A DNA stretch of 22,767 bases from Sphacelaria rigidula (GCA_964200075.2 CAXNAA020000310.1:1-22767); one strand, 5' to 3'. Positions 1 to 10,108 are shown, numbered from the stretch's first letter. Notes: a model not told the origin generated them from the sequence alone. Numbers and translations are program-made.

Positions 1-611
1 GTCATTCCAAGGTGTCAAATTCCAACTAGCTCTCTTTTAGGGCGTAAAACGACGTAAAAGCTCCAAAAAGACATTTTTCCGGGTTTTTATTCTTGTCTAT
101 TGTAAGAAGCGGCCTCAACAGAAGACTAACCTCGCGGTCTAAGGGTTAACCCCAACTCAAAGCAGATCGGGGACTACCACGCGAGGGGGGTGCATACGGT
201 GCCCTCGGCAAGGTTTGCATTGGTGGGCACCCGGAATTGTGCGCCTGCAGAAGATCTAAATATGAAAATCTAAACTGAAACCAATTATTCTCCAACGGAA
301 ATTGTCGACCAGTTCGCCCAAGCTTCACTGCTAAAAAAGTACTACAAACAGTAACGGGAAAGAAGAGAAACCAGAGTTGTCGGCGGATCCACTCCACAAG
401 CCACACGCTGGCTCACATGCTGGCTCGAGCGTGAAGAAAAACACCTCAGGACACTGGACGTACCACATAAATATCCCGAGTGACCCAGAGTGAAATGAAA
501 TCCCTTCCCTCCTACTTGTGTTGCAAATTAAAATAAAATGTCGTATGATACAAGAACAATAAAGAAAAAGGGTAACGCTCAACAACAGTTACACATAAAA
601 AATACGCAGAG
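1..611. other. No gene recognised at left edge
   Basis: Both strands show only short open frames with no recognisable domain and no convincing exon bounded by splice signals. The stretch from about 430 to 610 is visibly A/T-rich compared with the exons further on, which suits intergenic or intronic sequence. Confidence 0.5.
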
Positions 612-789
612 CTACAGGATGACACGACGAAAATGATGAGGGGGTTGCGAAAGTTCGAAGACCCGGATTTCGTGGGACCCGAGGAACAGTCCCACCGACC
701 CATCGGGAAAAATCGGACGTACGAGGACACCGTATCCCGATTCGACAGGGCAGTGGGCTCCGTTAGCACAAATGCGACGCCAGCACAAC
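612..789 (-). CDS. Possible terminal exon of an unknown minus-strand gene
   Basis: On the minus strand a pyrimidine-containing acceptor (gtttccag) sits just before 789 and is followed by an open frame to a TAG at 612. The peptide has a plausible composition, with segments such as SGYGVLVRPIFPDGSVG and SHEIRVFELSQPPHHF. It would start in phase 2. The upstream ORF at 1039-1701 offers only a weak donor (AG|GTTGCC near 1076) in that phase, so linking the two is speculative. The plus strand here is also open (from an ATG at 633) with a charged, exon-like composition, so even the strand is uncertain. No family recognised. Confidence 0.2.
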
Positions 790-1038
790 CTGGAAACTAT
801 AACCATAATGAAAGCAAAATGATGATGATACAACCCTACATTCTCGAGAGATACTCCCTCCTCTGCACAGTACGGAAGCTGCTTCTACGGCTCTTCCTCG
901 TTTCCCCCTTGCCGCAGCCCCCGAAGACCCAAATTCAGAACCATAACGTCCAACCCAGGACATACCAGATACGAAATAGTCGGGTAGTCACGTCAATAAC
1001 GGTCGCATACCCCCACGAGGACTAGTGTCGGCCTCCTG

Positions 1039-1701
1039 TCATTCCTGCACCGTGGCACCTGGGACGAACGGCAACCTAGAAGGCCCGCTTGGTCGTAAAA
1101 CCTCTTCGTCCGCTCCTGCATCCACGAACCACCCCCACTCGTCCACCTCACCACCTCCCCTGCACACGTCTTCCCTCTGGATCCCCGCTCCACCTGCTCG
1201 CATAGCCATTCCGCTCTGTGGTACGTTGCGAAAATGCAGGGCATCCGAACCCCCATCCGGTATCTTCAGATGGTTGGTCATAGCTACCTCGCCGGTGGTG
1301 TGGTGTCGCTGGTGTCGCTGGTGTTGCTGGTGTTGTGGGTGTGATCCCACGGCTCCATGTACGCCGTTCCATTGTCTTGGTTGCGCGTAGCCCGCCATAG
1401 CGTAGCCCCCCAAACCCCCTCCTCCCGCATCTGATGAATACTCGCTGCACTCCTCATCGTCAGTTTGGCCATGAAATGAATCCACGGTATGGATATCATG
1501 ATCAGGGTGAACCCCTGCAACAACAGTTGTTTGGAGAGAGCACGCGCGGCTGAAGTAGGCCTCGATAGGCGGATGCGGCGCTGGGAGGGCAATCGAAGCC
1601 GTCCTTTTATCTGCGCCTCGCACTCCTTGGTTCTCTGCCTTACGCTTTCGCCTCAGGTGTACCAGGTGATGCGGGAGCGGGGCAGGCAAGACGGGCACCA
1701 T
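1039..1701 (-). CDS. Hypothetical Gly/His/Gln-rich protein (minus strand)
   Basis: An open frame of 220 codons runs from the ATG at 1701 to a TGA at 1039. The frame stays open upstream to 1956, but that part looks non-coding. An acceptor-like GAGCAG directly precedes the ATG, so this may be an exon rather than the whole gene. Visible features are a basic patch near the start (LRRKRK), an acidic stretch (TDDEECSEYSSD), a Gly/Tyr-rich segment (GGGGLGGYAMAGYAQPRQW), then a His/Gln/Arg repeat made by a 9-bp tandem repeat, and a Gly-rich, acidic C-terminal part. The composition is that of a disordered, possibly nuclear protein. No domain recognised. The opposite strand is also partly open but reads as Ser/Pro/Cys low-complexity, so minus is preferred. 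Confidence 0.45.
   Translation of the reverse strand: MVPVLPAPLPHHLVHLRRKRKAENQGVRGADKRTASIALPAPHPPIEAYFSRACSLQTTVVAGVHPDHDIHTVDSFHGQTDDEECSEYSSDAGGGGLGGYAMAGYAQPRQWNGVHGAVGSHPQHQQHQRHQRHHTTGEVAMTNHLKIPDGGSDALHFRNVPQSGMAMRAGGAGIQREDVCRGGGEVDEWGWFVDAGADEEVLRPSGPSRLPFVPGATVQE
1302..1337. repeat. 9-bp tandem repeat, four units
   Basis: Four consecutive units of the form GGTGTCGCT / GGTGTTGCT / GGTGTTGTG. Read on the minus strand inside the ORF at 1039-1701 they encode a His-Gln/Arg-rich run (HQQHQRHQRHH). The 9-bp unit keeps frame, so copy-number change would lengthen or shorten the His-rich tract without a frameshift. Confidence 0.85.
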
Positions 1702-1956
1702 GACCTGCTCGTCGCCCCTCGAATACCGGTTGAACGGTGATGAAACACAGAATAACTTGCCGGGTATACAACAGTAAATGGTTCTACATATTTTGTCAAA
1801 CAGGAATTGCGAAAGTCGGGGGGAACACCAACATGCAGAAGCAAGGGAGGGGGGGGTGGCACGATGTGCAGCAACGTCGTTAGCGTCAAGTATGTGCGAT
1901 GGGCATGGGGTATGATGGAGTATATCTTCGGAACGGTCACGGCCACAGTCCAGCAC

Positions 1957-2400
1957 AACAGTTCAGTGCATGTTCAGACGTTCAGTTGATCGGAGCGAAC
2001 CGTTACAGGTGTTATCTTTATATTAGTATTAGTATTGTGCCCTGTGGCAGTGGCAGGCGGGTAATTGCCATGTAATGTGCAGCAGTATGGCTGTCGAACC
2101 AGGGAAGAGCGATACAGCACGATACTGACATGGTGGGCTACAATCAGCTGTGGAAGCTCTTCAAGGACAGACACTTCTCGAATTGGGTTGACTGGACTTC
2201 ACCTGATGAAATTACCCGGGTTTTGACTATCCCAAGATAACTACAAGCGTATACAGGACAAAACTACAGCACTATACAGACAGTAGCCGATCGTAATCTG
2301 CATATGCTCTCTGCAGAGAACAGCAAAAGAGGACAAAAAAAACATGAACACAGAGAGAGAACGACACATGCTGCACGACAGGACTCCCACCTGGTGATTT
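1957..2400. other. No gene recognised
   Basis: Only short open frames in all six readings. There is no convincing splice-bounded exon and no repeat beyond a small ATTAGTATTAGTATTG run near 2022-2036. Confidence 0.5.
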
Positions 2401-2658
2401 CTAATCGCAGTCAAGCGCTTTCGTCACAGCCACCGTGCCCGTCCTTGACCAGTTCACGCAGTTATGGTGACCCACTACACCCGGCTGGTTGCACTCAGCA
2501 AACTTCAGGTACCAGATGGTATTGTCGGCGTGGAGTCTGTCAGGGGTGTTCGTTTCCAGACTGTTGGGCTCTTTGCTTGGAGTTGCACTGATAGGGGTGG
2601 AGACTTGCCAGAAATGGTTGTCAGAACCAATCAATCGTACAGAATAATATCTATTCAT
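2401..2658 (-). CDS. Small hypothetical ORF, divergent from the gene at 2859
   Basis: Minus-strand ATG at 2658 to TAG at 2401, giving 85 residues. The codons lean toward G/C in third position and the peptide is well mixed, with Trp, Asn and several Cys (for example NTIWYLKFAECNQPG and HHNCVNWSRTGTVAVTKALDCD in two parts), which is more protein-like than the shadow frames. An alternative is that it is the last exon of a longer gene: acceptor-like CCCTATCAG lies just before 2587. As a single exon it would lie head-to-head with the plus-strand gene, with about 200 bp between the two ATGs. No family recognised. Confidence 0.28.
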   Translation of the reverse strand: MNRYYSVRLIGSDNHFWQVSTPISATPSKEPNSLETNTPDRLHADNTIWYLKFAECNQPGVVGHHNCVNWSRTGTVAVTKALDCD

Positions 2659-2858
2659 GTAGGGACGCAATCAGGTATATCCTGTACTACTCTAGTCCGT
2701 TTTCAGGTATACGGTGGGGTCCCGCATCCTTGTGACAGCACTTGCGTCATCCTTTTTGCGGCGCATCTTCTGCACAACCGAAACACCAACCTTCCACAAC
2801 CATTATCACCGCCGATTGCCCCTATCGTGTAATATTCGACGACAACCCCGTGTCAGTA

Positions 2859-3148
2859 ATGAATTCCGTGATGTCATCTGTGCTGAGACTTTCAGGTCGA
2901 AGATTCATTCACACGTCCAACAGCCTTCCGGCAGTTGGCGTGGACCAGGCTTTGCGAAATAGCCAAGTTGCGCAGGAGCAGTCGATTGATGGTCACCTCA
3001 CGAAGGACAAAGATGACGACAACGGGGTTCAGCTCGAGAGTGCCGCCCTCAAGAATGTTCGCGAGATCAAGGTTGTTCAGGAAGAAGACCCGCTCGTGTT
3101 TCAGAAGAGCCTGGGTGTCAGAGCGGACCAGATCACGGCGGCCCTCAT
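2859..3148 (+). CDS. Exon 1 of the mitochondrial-type protein gene
   Basis: Encodes residues 1-96 and two bases of codon 97. The frame stays open upstream to 2742, but that part reads like untranslated sequence. A CTTTCAG inside the exon (near 2897) could be an acceptor for an alternative 5' exon. The frame hits TGA two bases after the proposed donor, which is what an intron start would do. Confidence 0.65.
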
Positions 3149-4948
3149 GTGAGATGTTTCAAGATTTTAAATTTGGGTCAACAGTCAACACTCCCATACC
3201 GACGCGAATAAGGTTACTTTCCCGAGTATTATTTGGCATGCTACAGACAATCAACTACAACTCTGAGCTTTCACGTCAGCTTTTTACGACAGGGCAGAAC
3301 CTCACAGAGTGGATGCTAGGCTTGTGAGTTGGTTGTTGACAATGTTGTCGGACTACAGCCGCCGGGCGCCGGCTGTTCTCATCTGCCCTACTGCCCTGTC
3401 GATGGTACAAACACTGCCCGGTTGGGAAGGAGAAAGCCAAGAATGATCATGCAACACCTGTTCTCGGTATTCTTTGACGCCGGCTCGTTTGCTCTGGTTT
3501 CCGTCACGTTCTGGAGTGTGTTCACTCATCTCGTGGATCCAACGATCCCTTCGTGCGAATAGGCGAACTCCCACAGTACATCCCACGAGCTTTGTCCCGA
3601 AGTAGTGTAGTTCTGTACTGTCCTGCTTTGCTGTAGAGATGGAGGGCTTGGCGTTGGGAATGATGAATTGCCGGCTGCGTCTTCGGCTAGTTTTGCGCGT
3701 CCTCATGACAGGTCGATGTCATAGCTTCCGGTGATCCTACTCGTGTAGAGATAGGATAGGGTAGGACAGGTTACTGCTGTGCAGGACAGGACGGTTAACA
3801 GTCCGTTTACTGTAAGTTTTGAAATCTACAGTACAGTAGTACACGTCGGAGTTTTGCAGATCTGAAAGCCAAATATATTCTCGTTGAAACGTGAATCTGT
3901 TAGTGACCGGTGTAGTGCAGCACGAAGATGCTTTCAGTACTGCAATGCAATGTACGATTACCCCCGACGTCTATTGCAGGAGGTCAACCCATTCACCATC
4001 GTCACGAGTCATGTAGATGTTCCGTTGTTTTCAAGTAAAACTGATGCCGATTCGATATGTGCCCCCACCCCGTTGAACGTGTCGATGAAAAGCAGACTGC
4101 GTCGCGTAGACGAAAACGGCACGCAGTCGATGACGCCGTGACGCTGGACGTCCGAAAGTGGCGACATGTCTTGAAAGAAAAATGAACTCGTCAACTAAAC
4201 GCAGTATGTGTCGCGTAGATGAAGTACTGCGCTCAGCAAATGACACGTGACACCATGACGCTAAAAGTCCAAAAGTGGCGACATGTTGCTGACTTGAAAG
4301 AAAAATGAAGCACCGCGTGCTCCGTCGCTTTCCCCATGGTGAGACACCCATGAGGCAGTGTACGAGCCGTGGCTGTCTCTGGAAGTAGCGATACCAGAAA
4401 ATAAAGCAACTCATTGTAGGTTGTCATTCAATAATATGCAAGATAATCAGTCGGCTTCGGGCCGAACAATCTTAGCAGGATGCAGCTCACCCTTCATGCA
4501 ACTCGCCGAACACACNNNNNNNNNCGTGCTCCGTCCCGGCTTTGCAGGAATGCGAGGTCAATGGTCTTATGACTACGGCATGCATGATCATGAGTACACG
4601 AGTACCTTCAAATTTTGTCCCACGTATATGCCTTGTATCGGCTGCTGCACTACTGTCGTACTGCTGTACCATCAGGACAGGAATCACAAGCGCGTCAAAG
4701 ATGTTGATCACCGCACTACGCCTGCTCCTCCCCTCGCCCCCGTCCGTTGTCCCCCGTCCCTCGCATCGCAATGTACGCTGATTGATCTCTACAGCGAGCT
4801 GAAACCCAGGCTAGCGGCGCTCAAGGACCCCGAGGCTAGAAAGGAGGTGGAGCTTCACGTGCGGGATTTGGCTCGCCGGGGTCACTTGATTTCCGAGGCG
4901 AAGCGGAAACTTGACGCCATCCTTCGTGAGCGGGGTGAATCTTGGTAG
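2859..4948 (+). CDS. Probable mitochondrial small helical protein, two exons
   Basis: Exons 2859-3148 and 4795-4948 join to 444 nt, that is 147 residues plus TAG. The donor (CAT|GTGAGA) leaves two bases of a codon. The acceptor (TGATCTCTACAG|C) supplies the third, making Ile97 and reading smoothly as DQITAALIELKPRLAALKD. Residues 1-25 are free of acidic residues, with Arg, Ser and hydrophobic residues (SVLRLSGRRFIHTS), typical of a mitochondrial presequence. Residues 30-60 are polar and Asp-rich. Residues 60-147 look strongly helical and charged, ending in basic helices. Start: the ATG at 2859; a second in-frame ATG at 2871 is equally possible. I do not recognise the family, so no function is claimed. 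The 1.6-kb intron holds an assembly gap and could conceal another exon, although the phase match argues against it. Confidence 0.65.
4092..4309. repeat. Diverged tandem duplication, two units of about 95-110 bp
   Basis: Unit 1 (about 4092-4185) and unit 2 (about 4201-4309) share, in the same order, GTCGCGTAGA, a CACG/GCAGTCGATGAC-like segment, CATGACGCT-type sequence, AAGTGGCGACATG and TTGAAAGAAAAATGAA. The spacing between matching words grows from 109 to about 120 bp because unit 2 has small insertions. It sits inside the intron. Confidence 0.8.
4516..4524. other. Assembly gap (9 N)
   Basis: A run of nine N inside the intron of the 2859-4948 gene; the true gap size is unknown. Confidence 0.99.
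4795..4948 (+). CDS. Exon 2 (terminal) of the mitochondrial-type protein gene
   Basis: Begins after TCTCTACAG and encodes the last 50 residues, rich in Lys, Arg, Glu and Leu with heptad-like spacing (LKPRLAALKDPEARKEVEL, then LARRGHLISEAKRKLDAIL), ending RERGESW and TAG. G/C-rich codon ends contrast with the flanking sequence. Confidence 0.7.
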
Positions 4949-7108
4949 CTTCATTGTATTCAGCTGTACCCTACTGTACTCTACCGTTGTAGCGATGTGA
5001 AGTGAAACGGTCGTCGCCGTGTCTTACTGTACAGTCTGAATCATTGTTCGGGTCGTGGCTCAGCCGTGGGTTGGTGCGGTGCTCAAGCATTTTGCCTCCA
5101 TAGGTGTAGGCGTCATTGCCGACTCATGAGGTGTTACTTGAATGTATTTATTCCCTTTTCCTACTCTGTACTCTTTTTTTGGATATGCAGAAGCAGCTCT
5201 TCTTTGAAAGCTGCTCCGTGCAAGCTTTGTACAACGTTTTCGGCTGGGGCTACACTGTCATGTTCCTGGACGGTTGCGGGGGAGAGGGGGGGAGGTTCGT
5301 GAGTAATTTGGGGGGATATTGTGAGTTCGATGGCATGCAGTCCCGTGAAAGTTTGCAAGACAAACCGAGTAAAGATAAGCATGTTTTTTTCGCTTGCAAC
5401 GGTGTACTTCTCGTGTTGATTGTGGGAATACATGCAGGATGGGAGTGAAACCACCGAACCACCTCCAGAAGGTCTTCGTCTTGTATGATGAAATGTAAGA
5501 TTTACAAAAATATATACTGAAGCATATAATATTATAGCCACGTGCGAAGCTGAGAAGTAGGATCGTAATTCATCATGTGGTGCACATTTTCTGCTTCATA
5601 AAAAGGTCCCCGGCTAGACAGCGCCAGAAATGGAGGGAAAATATACGTCCCCAAGAGACTTGTAAAAATCTTGAACTTCTACGAGTGAAACTGTGAAATG
5701 TGTCTCTGGTGTTTCTAGTTTTACGATAGAGAGAAACCAATGTATGCCATCAACTGGCAGTAGGGGGAAGCACTGGTATTTGAGCAGGACACAAGTGCTC
5801 GACCAACAGAAGAGGAGCTCGAGAGGGGGTTGCTGATATGCAAGTATGAACTGTCGGGGGATCCCATACAGGGAGGGAAGCAGGGAGTGAGGGGGTAGAT
5901 ACAAAGTAAATAAAGATGAAAGTTTCCAGGGGGATATTTTATGCGATATCCAAAGCAATGTAGAGGCGTTAGATTTGAGACACCGAGAGGCGTGTAAAGG
6001 AGTGTTCGGCGCTGTCGTGGCGACTGAGTGAACACTATGTACTGACTCGCACTGAGGGTGTAGAGAGGGTGTTGCCAGAGAGGAATGGAGTATGCGGGCA
6101 CTTGATTTTTGTAATGTCGACATACAGTACAGTATATATCTTCGTGGGGTTGTTATTTTTTACCCCTAATATTCTGTCTTTTTGTGCCACGGCTTTGTGA
6201 CCGCAGGGGTTGGACTCTCTGGAAAGGAGCTTGTCACGTATTTGATGAACAAATATGAAATTTGCGAGATCGGCTGGTAGGTCTAGAGATGTCGAGATTA
6301 CGAACATCGTGGACTCGGCTAGTAGAGCTGATGGCTGGCGTGCGAACGTGTGTGTTCCACTAACATGGACCAGATGAAGAAGTCGCAAGCTGCAGCCAAG
6401 ACCCATCGGGTATTTGTTTCGGCAACGGTCCACCGGTGCTAGGCCATGCCAGTTTTCAAGCGCGGTAGATTCTGAATCTCAGGTCTGAAGGCAAGGTCGT
6501 GTGTGAGTAGTTCGTACTGGTACGCTCTGTTCGATTTGTGTTGCATGTTGGAAACAGTATTAACGTATCCTTGTGCAGGAATGAGGATGCGAACACTAAA
6601 CAACGATGCTCCGCCGATGTGCGGCTTTGTACGGTTGCACAAGAACCCTGTGGGCGCCAAAAAAAATGCCGCAAACACCGGTCACTGGTATGTGATTGGG
6701 CGCCAGTTAGGCTCACGCCGCCGTCACGTTTTGATGTACATGATCAACGGTACTCTTCGAATTCACCTTTTGAATACAAGAGGTCTTGAAACAAGGTCCT
6801 GCGTAGTTGGTGATATGCGTTCATCACGGAGCGACTCGAGCTTCTGTACCACTCGAGCGTGTGTGCTCACCATTCGTGCAATCATACTGGACTTGGGCGA
6901 AGTGTAGCTCTACGGCAGTGAATCATGTGCTGGAGTTTATTTGCCACTTTTTCTATTTGGACGCCCTCACCAAGATTGCCTGTACTGCACTCCGAGTCGT
7001 TTTTCCGTAAATAACTTGACTTCGTACATACATGTGTAGCCACACAAAACACTACGATTTTATTTTTACCTACCTCTATTATCTCGCATACCACTGACAT
7101 CTCGGGGG
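4949..7108. other. No confident gene; several competing open frames
   Basis: The first few hundred bases are likely 3' flank of the preceding gene. The longest frame is a minus-strand ORF of 169 codons (5614-6123), overlapped by other frames and Ser/Leu/Pro-rich without a domain, so it is probably chance. Around 6440-6780 both strands are open: plus 6503-6907, with an acceptor-like CCTTGTGCAG near 6578, and minus 6439-6678. Neither can be preferred. TACTGTAC-type motifs occur near 4970-5035 and 6121-6135. Confidence 0.45.
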
Positions 7109-7114
7109 TGAGCA

Positions 7115-7305
7115 ATGCTACGGTAGGGGTGCACTTTTTTCGCGAAATTTTGTCCGGTTCAGGGGCTCCTTACGATTCTNNNNNNNNNNTGGAATAGTAA
7201 TCCTGGCGTACTTTCGCATATTTTCATGAGTCGTGTTTTCCATGAGACAAAGGGCTTCTAACAATTCTAGCCTCAGAAAGCATTTGTGTACCCCTACCGT
7301 AGCAT
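7115..7305. mobile_element. Small inverted-repeat element (MITE-like)
   Basis: ATGCTACGGTAGGGGT at 7115-7130 is the exact reverse complement of 7290-7305, giving 16-bp terminal inverted repeats around about 160 bp of non-coding sequence that includes an N gap. The right part (from 7191, extending past the inverted repeat to about 7329) is clearly similar to 18847-18990. Small size, terminal inverted repeats, no coding capacity and dispersion fit a non-autonomous DNA element. I could not identify a target-site duplication, so the class is inferred. Confidence 0.6.
7180..7189. other. Assembly gap (10 N)
   Basis: Ten N inside the inverted-repeat element. A gap within a repeated element is typical of a collapsed or unbridged repeat. 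Confidence 0.99.
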
Positions 7306-7721
7306 CACTCGGGTGCGAATCCTAAACCGTGTGAATATACGAAGTAGTAGTGGATTCACGCTTGGCCGATCGCCTGAGTGGTGCCATGGTGAGGGTGCAC
7401 AAAGCATGACATAATTTCTTTGGTTTTGATTATTGTTAAAAGGCTTTTCATTTAATAAAAAAATGACAAGTGAATGATGTGCGAGCACGCCATGATTATA
7501 GCATTCCAATGGGCTAGGGATATATAGAACAAGTGATTTTGGAACCGGAATACCTGGACCCGTATTATCAAGTACTTATTGCCTAACCTCGAGAGCCCCT
7601 CGATGAGAAACATCGGAGCCCAAGTATGCAACCCCTGCCGTTGCATGCCTCAGACGCGAGGAATGCGGACGATCAAATCCGACCACCTTGAACGCCGAAC
7701 GTATCTTCAAGGTCATGAGCA

Positions 7722-7803
7722 GGCGATCCTGAAAAATGGAATGCATTTTCAGGATTGCCTGTTCATCGATTATCCATTCTTCAGGATCGCTTGTTCATTG
7801 ATA
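7722..7803. repeat. Short compound repeat: 32-bp tandem copies plus hairpin
   Basis: TTCAGGATTGCCTGTTCATC at 7748 is repeated with few changes 32 bp later at 7780. Just upstream, GGCGATCCTGAAAAATGGA (from about 7723) is nearly the reverse complement of TCCATTCTTCAGGATCGCT (7773-7791), and CCTGAAAA / TTTTCAGG makes an 8-bp perfect stem. No gene assigned. Confidence 0.7.
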
Positions 7804-9189
7804 GTGTCAATTTTAGTGTCCTTCCATTTTTCCATCTCGAAACCCACGTCCCCGTACAAGATAGTTCAGTGTGGGTTTACTATTTCCTAAGTTGCATACC
7901 CACGCGCCCTGTACGAAATTTGTACATGCTTCAAGTTACAGGTAGCAGCAGAGCTCTCACCGACGCCACGACGCCGCTAGCTACTAATACTAATAGCACC
8001 CAGGACTGTCGGCCCTCGACAGATGCGACTACGAGAGTCCACGCCTACACACTAAAACCACAACCCGACAGTGGAGCACACTTCAGCCATCAGTCATCGA
8101 CTTCTGTTGTGGGGTTGTTTGCAAATAATTACTCTGCTGCATAAAACTTGAACGCGAAAGCAACTTGGATGAGGATCCTGTCTGCAACGTACACGTAATT
8201 GAGCTTACCCGTCGACAACTAGTACGGATACGTCTCACCGAGTTCTTCATGAGTAATAACATGCGGCAAATATAAAGTCCTGATGGGTCCATTCATGTCT
8301 TTGTTTCGAGATCCCTTACCTTCTGACCCGAAGAATTTAGGACCAAACAGGCTGCACTTTCTCAGGGAAAAACGCGGCACGAAACAGAATGCCTGTGCGG
8401 GGGTGTCCTATGGGGCGCGCATTTCACCCGCCACACACTCAATCCTGCTTCACACATTCGCTCATTCAAGGAACTGGGGGAAGATCGGTGACGAACCCTA
8501 CTCTGCCGAGCTATTTCACACAGTCACTAACCCACCACTATGACTGTCCCAAACTGATTTGTGTACCAGTGCACAGATACAGTCTACCAGAAGGTTGAAT
8601 CAAAACCTTTAGGCTGCACAGCTCGTCATCGTGACGATGAATTGGGCAAACTCCTCACAATATCACAACGTAACACAGTCAACATGAATACTCCTCGACC
8701 AAAGAGCGCTAATTTACAAGAGCTCGTACCAATCCCTCCATATTGCCATGTGCGGATCCTTGTCTTGGTGCACGCACGAAACACAAACAAACACCAACAC
8801 GGTCACACATCTAACAGCTTTTTTTTCATGGACACTGCTGGAAACTTACTGCTTTACATCACGGTCTCGACTTGATATTTCGTGGGCTGGATTCATGTGC
8901 GAGTCCGGCGCGACGTGGCACCCCCGTACACAAAAAACACAACGTGCGACACACACCCGGCAGAATCGAAACGTCTAGTATTTCACCAAGAATATTAGTA
9001 CTGGCACACTCTCAACGACGACGCCCTCACGTCCCCATTCAAGAAAGGTAAAGTAAAGCACAAAAATCAAGAGAGAAAATAGCCCTCGTCATCTCTTTTC
9101 TGGCGACGAGCGCACGCGGATGAACACAACACTGAACGCCACCACACGCCCCGCTACGAACCCAACGCCCTAATAACGACGTCGGCGAC
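7804..9189. other. No gene recognised
   Basis: Plus-strand open frames of 60-130 codons (7755-8144, 8283-8543, 8561-8875) overlap one another, are rich in Thr, Ser and His, and show no domain or paired splice sites. I see nothing that can be called a gene. Confidence 0.5.
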
Positions 9190-9699
9190 TCAACACCCAT
9201 TCGGTACCCCCAGTACAAAGCCCGCAGTCCCTTCACAGTTCCCACTCAAGGTTAAGGCAGGCCCTCCGGTCCCTGTATATGGCCCTCGCCCGTTGGACGA
9301 TAACGTCGAATCTCCATTCGCAACTGCTGGGCCTCCATTTCCTACACCTCCACTTTCCACCGGAGGCCCTCCGGCACCCCCCGCATCCCCATCCTCGTCG
9401 ACTTTCTTCGCAACAGCCCTTGGCGCTTCCGAGCCATGTGGTGGTGGTTTGGAAGAACGAGCAGCAGCAGCGCAAGACCCCGCCTGTCCACGGAGGTCTG
9501 ATCCTTTCTGGCGCGTGAGGATGGTCCACCCAAGGTAAGCCAAGATGGATGCGAGCACCATCGCCGACAGCATTCGCATCGCCGCCCTCTGGCAGTCAGA
9601 TGCGTCCGCTGGCCACCATGCTGATCCTCCTCGCGCCTCTATTGGCAATGGCGGCGCTTTTCCGAGGCCAGCGCTATCGGTTGCTTCACTACCTTTCAT
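9190..9699 (-). CDS. Hypothetical single-pass membrane protein with Gly-rich tail
   Basis: Minus-strand ATG at 9699 to TGA at 9190, 169 residues. Residues about 43-61 form a hydrophobic segment (MLSAMVLASILAYLGWTIL) followed by TRQK, as in a signal anchor. The preceding part is polar, and the rest is Ala/Pro/Gly-rich with an Asp-rich patch (KKVDEDGDAGGAGG), likely disordered. The frame remains open to 9993, but the extra N-terminal part looks less protein-like. An acceptor-like TATCCACAG lies about 25 bases before the ATG, so a 5' intron is possible. Competing reading: the plus strand is also open as a Pro-rich frame ending at a strong donor (AAG|GTAAGC near 9535). The membrane segment favours minus. 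No family recognised. Confidence 0.42.
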   Translation of the reverse strand: MKGSEATDSAGLGKAPPLPIEARGGSAWWPADASDCQRAAMRMLSAMVLASILAYLGWTILTRQKGSDLRGQAGSCAAAARSSKPPPHGSEAPRAVAKKVDEDGDAGGAGGPPVESGGVGNGGPAVANGDSTLSSNGRGPYTGTGGPALTLSGNCEGTAGFVLGVPNGC

Positions 9700-10108
9700 G
9701 AGGAATGCGCACGGCCGATCGCCTGTGGATACGTAACACGGAGGGTGGGAGAGCGATGGAGCATGACAGGAGAGAGGATCAGCAGGGTACATCATGCTCA
9801 TCAAGCTGAGCTCCACCAGCACGGGCGTTGGATTCCAACGACTTTGCGCAGTAAAGTTGGGCGCAACATTCGCATACATAAACGTGCGGAAATGACGGCG
9901 AACACGACGGTGGATTACTGTACCATCATGACTGGGAGCGCAGGCAGCACTGTGTCTATCGCAATGCCAGGAAAAGCCGATCGAAAACAACACCCATCAT
10001 CTTCGAAATATGAGAATCGGTATTTGAATCGGGACGGGGTACCAACGGGTACGGCGTGTCGTTCGATCGCTGCTTGTCGAAAATGGCGCAGGGAGAGCGA
10101 GCACCTAA

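Larger units (their letters stand above)
3149..4794 (+). other. Intron of the gene at 2859-4948
   Basis: Starts GTGAGA and ends CTCTACAG, with a CTGAT branch-site-like element about 15 bases before the acceptor. It contains short open frames on both strands (for instance 3329-3562 plus and 3353-3706 minus, which overlap and exclude each other), a diverged tandem duplication at 4092-4309 and a 9-base N gap. None of the internal open frames has matching splice phase on both sides that I could identify. Confidence 0.55.

Noticed and set aside
3329-3706. Overlapping plus and minus ORFs in the intron of the mitochondrial-type gene
   Set aside because: They exclude each other, and the flanking exons join in phase without them.
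5614-6123. 169-codon minus-strand ORF
   Set aside because: Ser/Leu/Pro/His-rich with no domain, overlapped by other long frames, and without splice or codon-use support.
6190-6240. tRNA-like GGGGTTGGACTCT segment
   Set aside because: No matching acceptor, D or anticodon arms around it; it does not fold as a tRNA.
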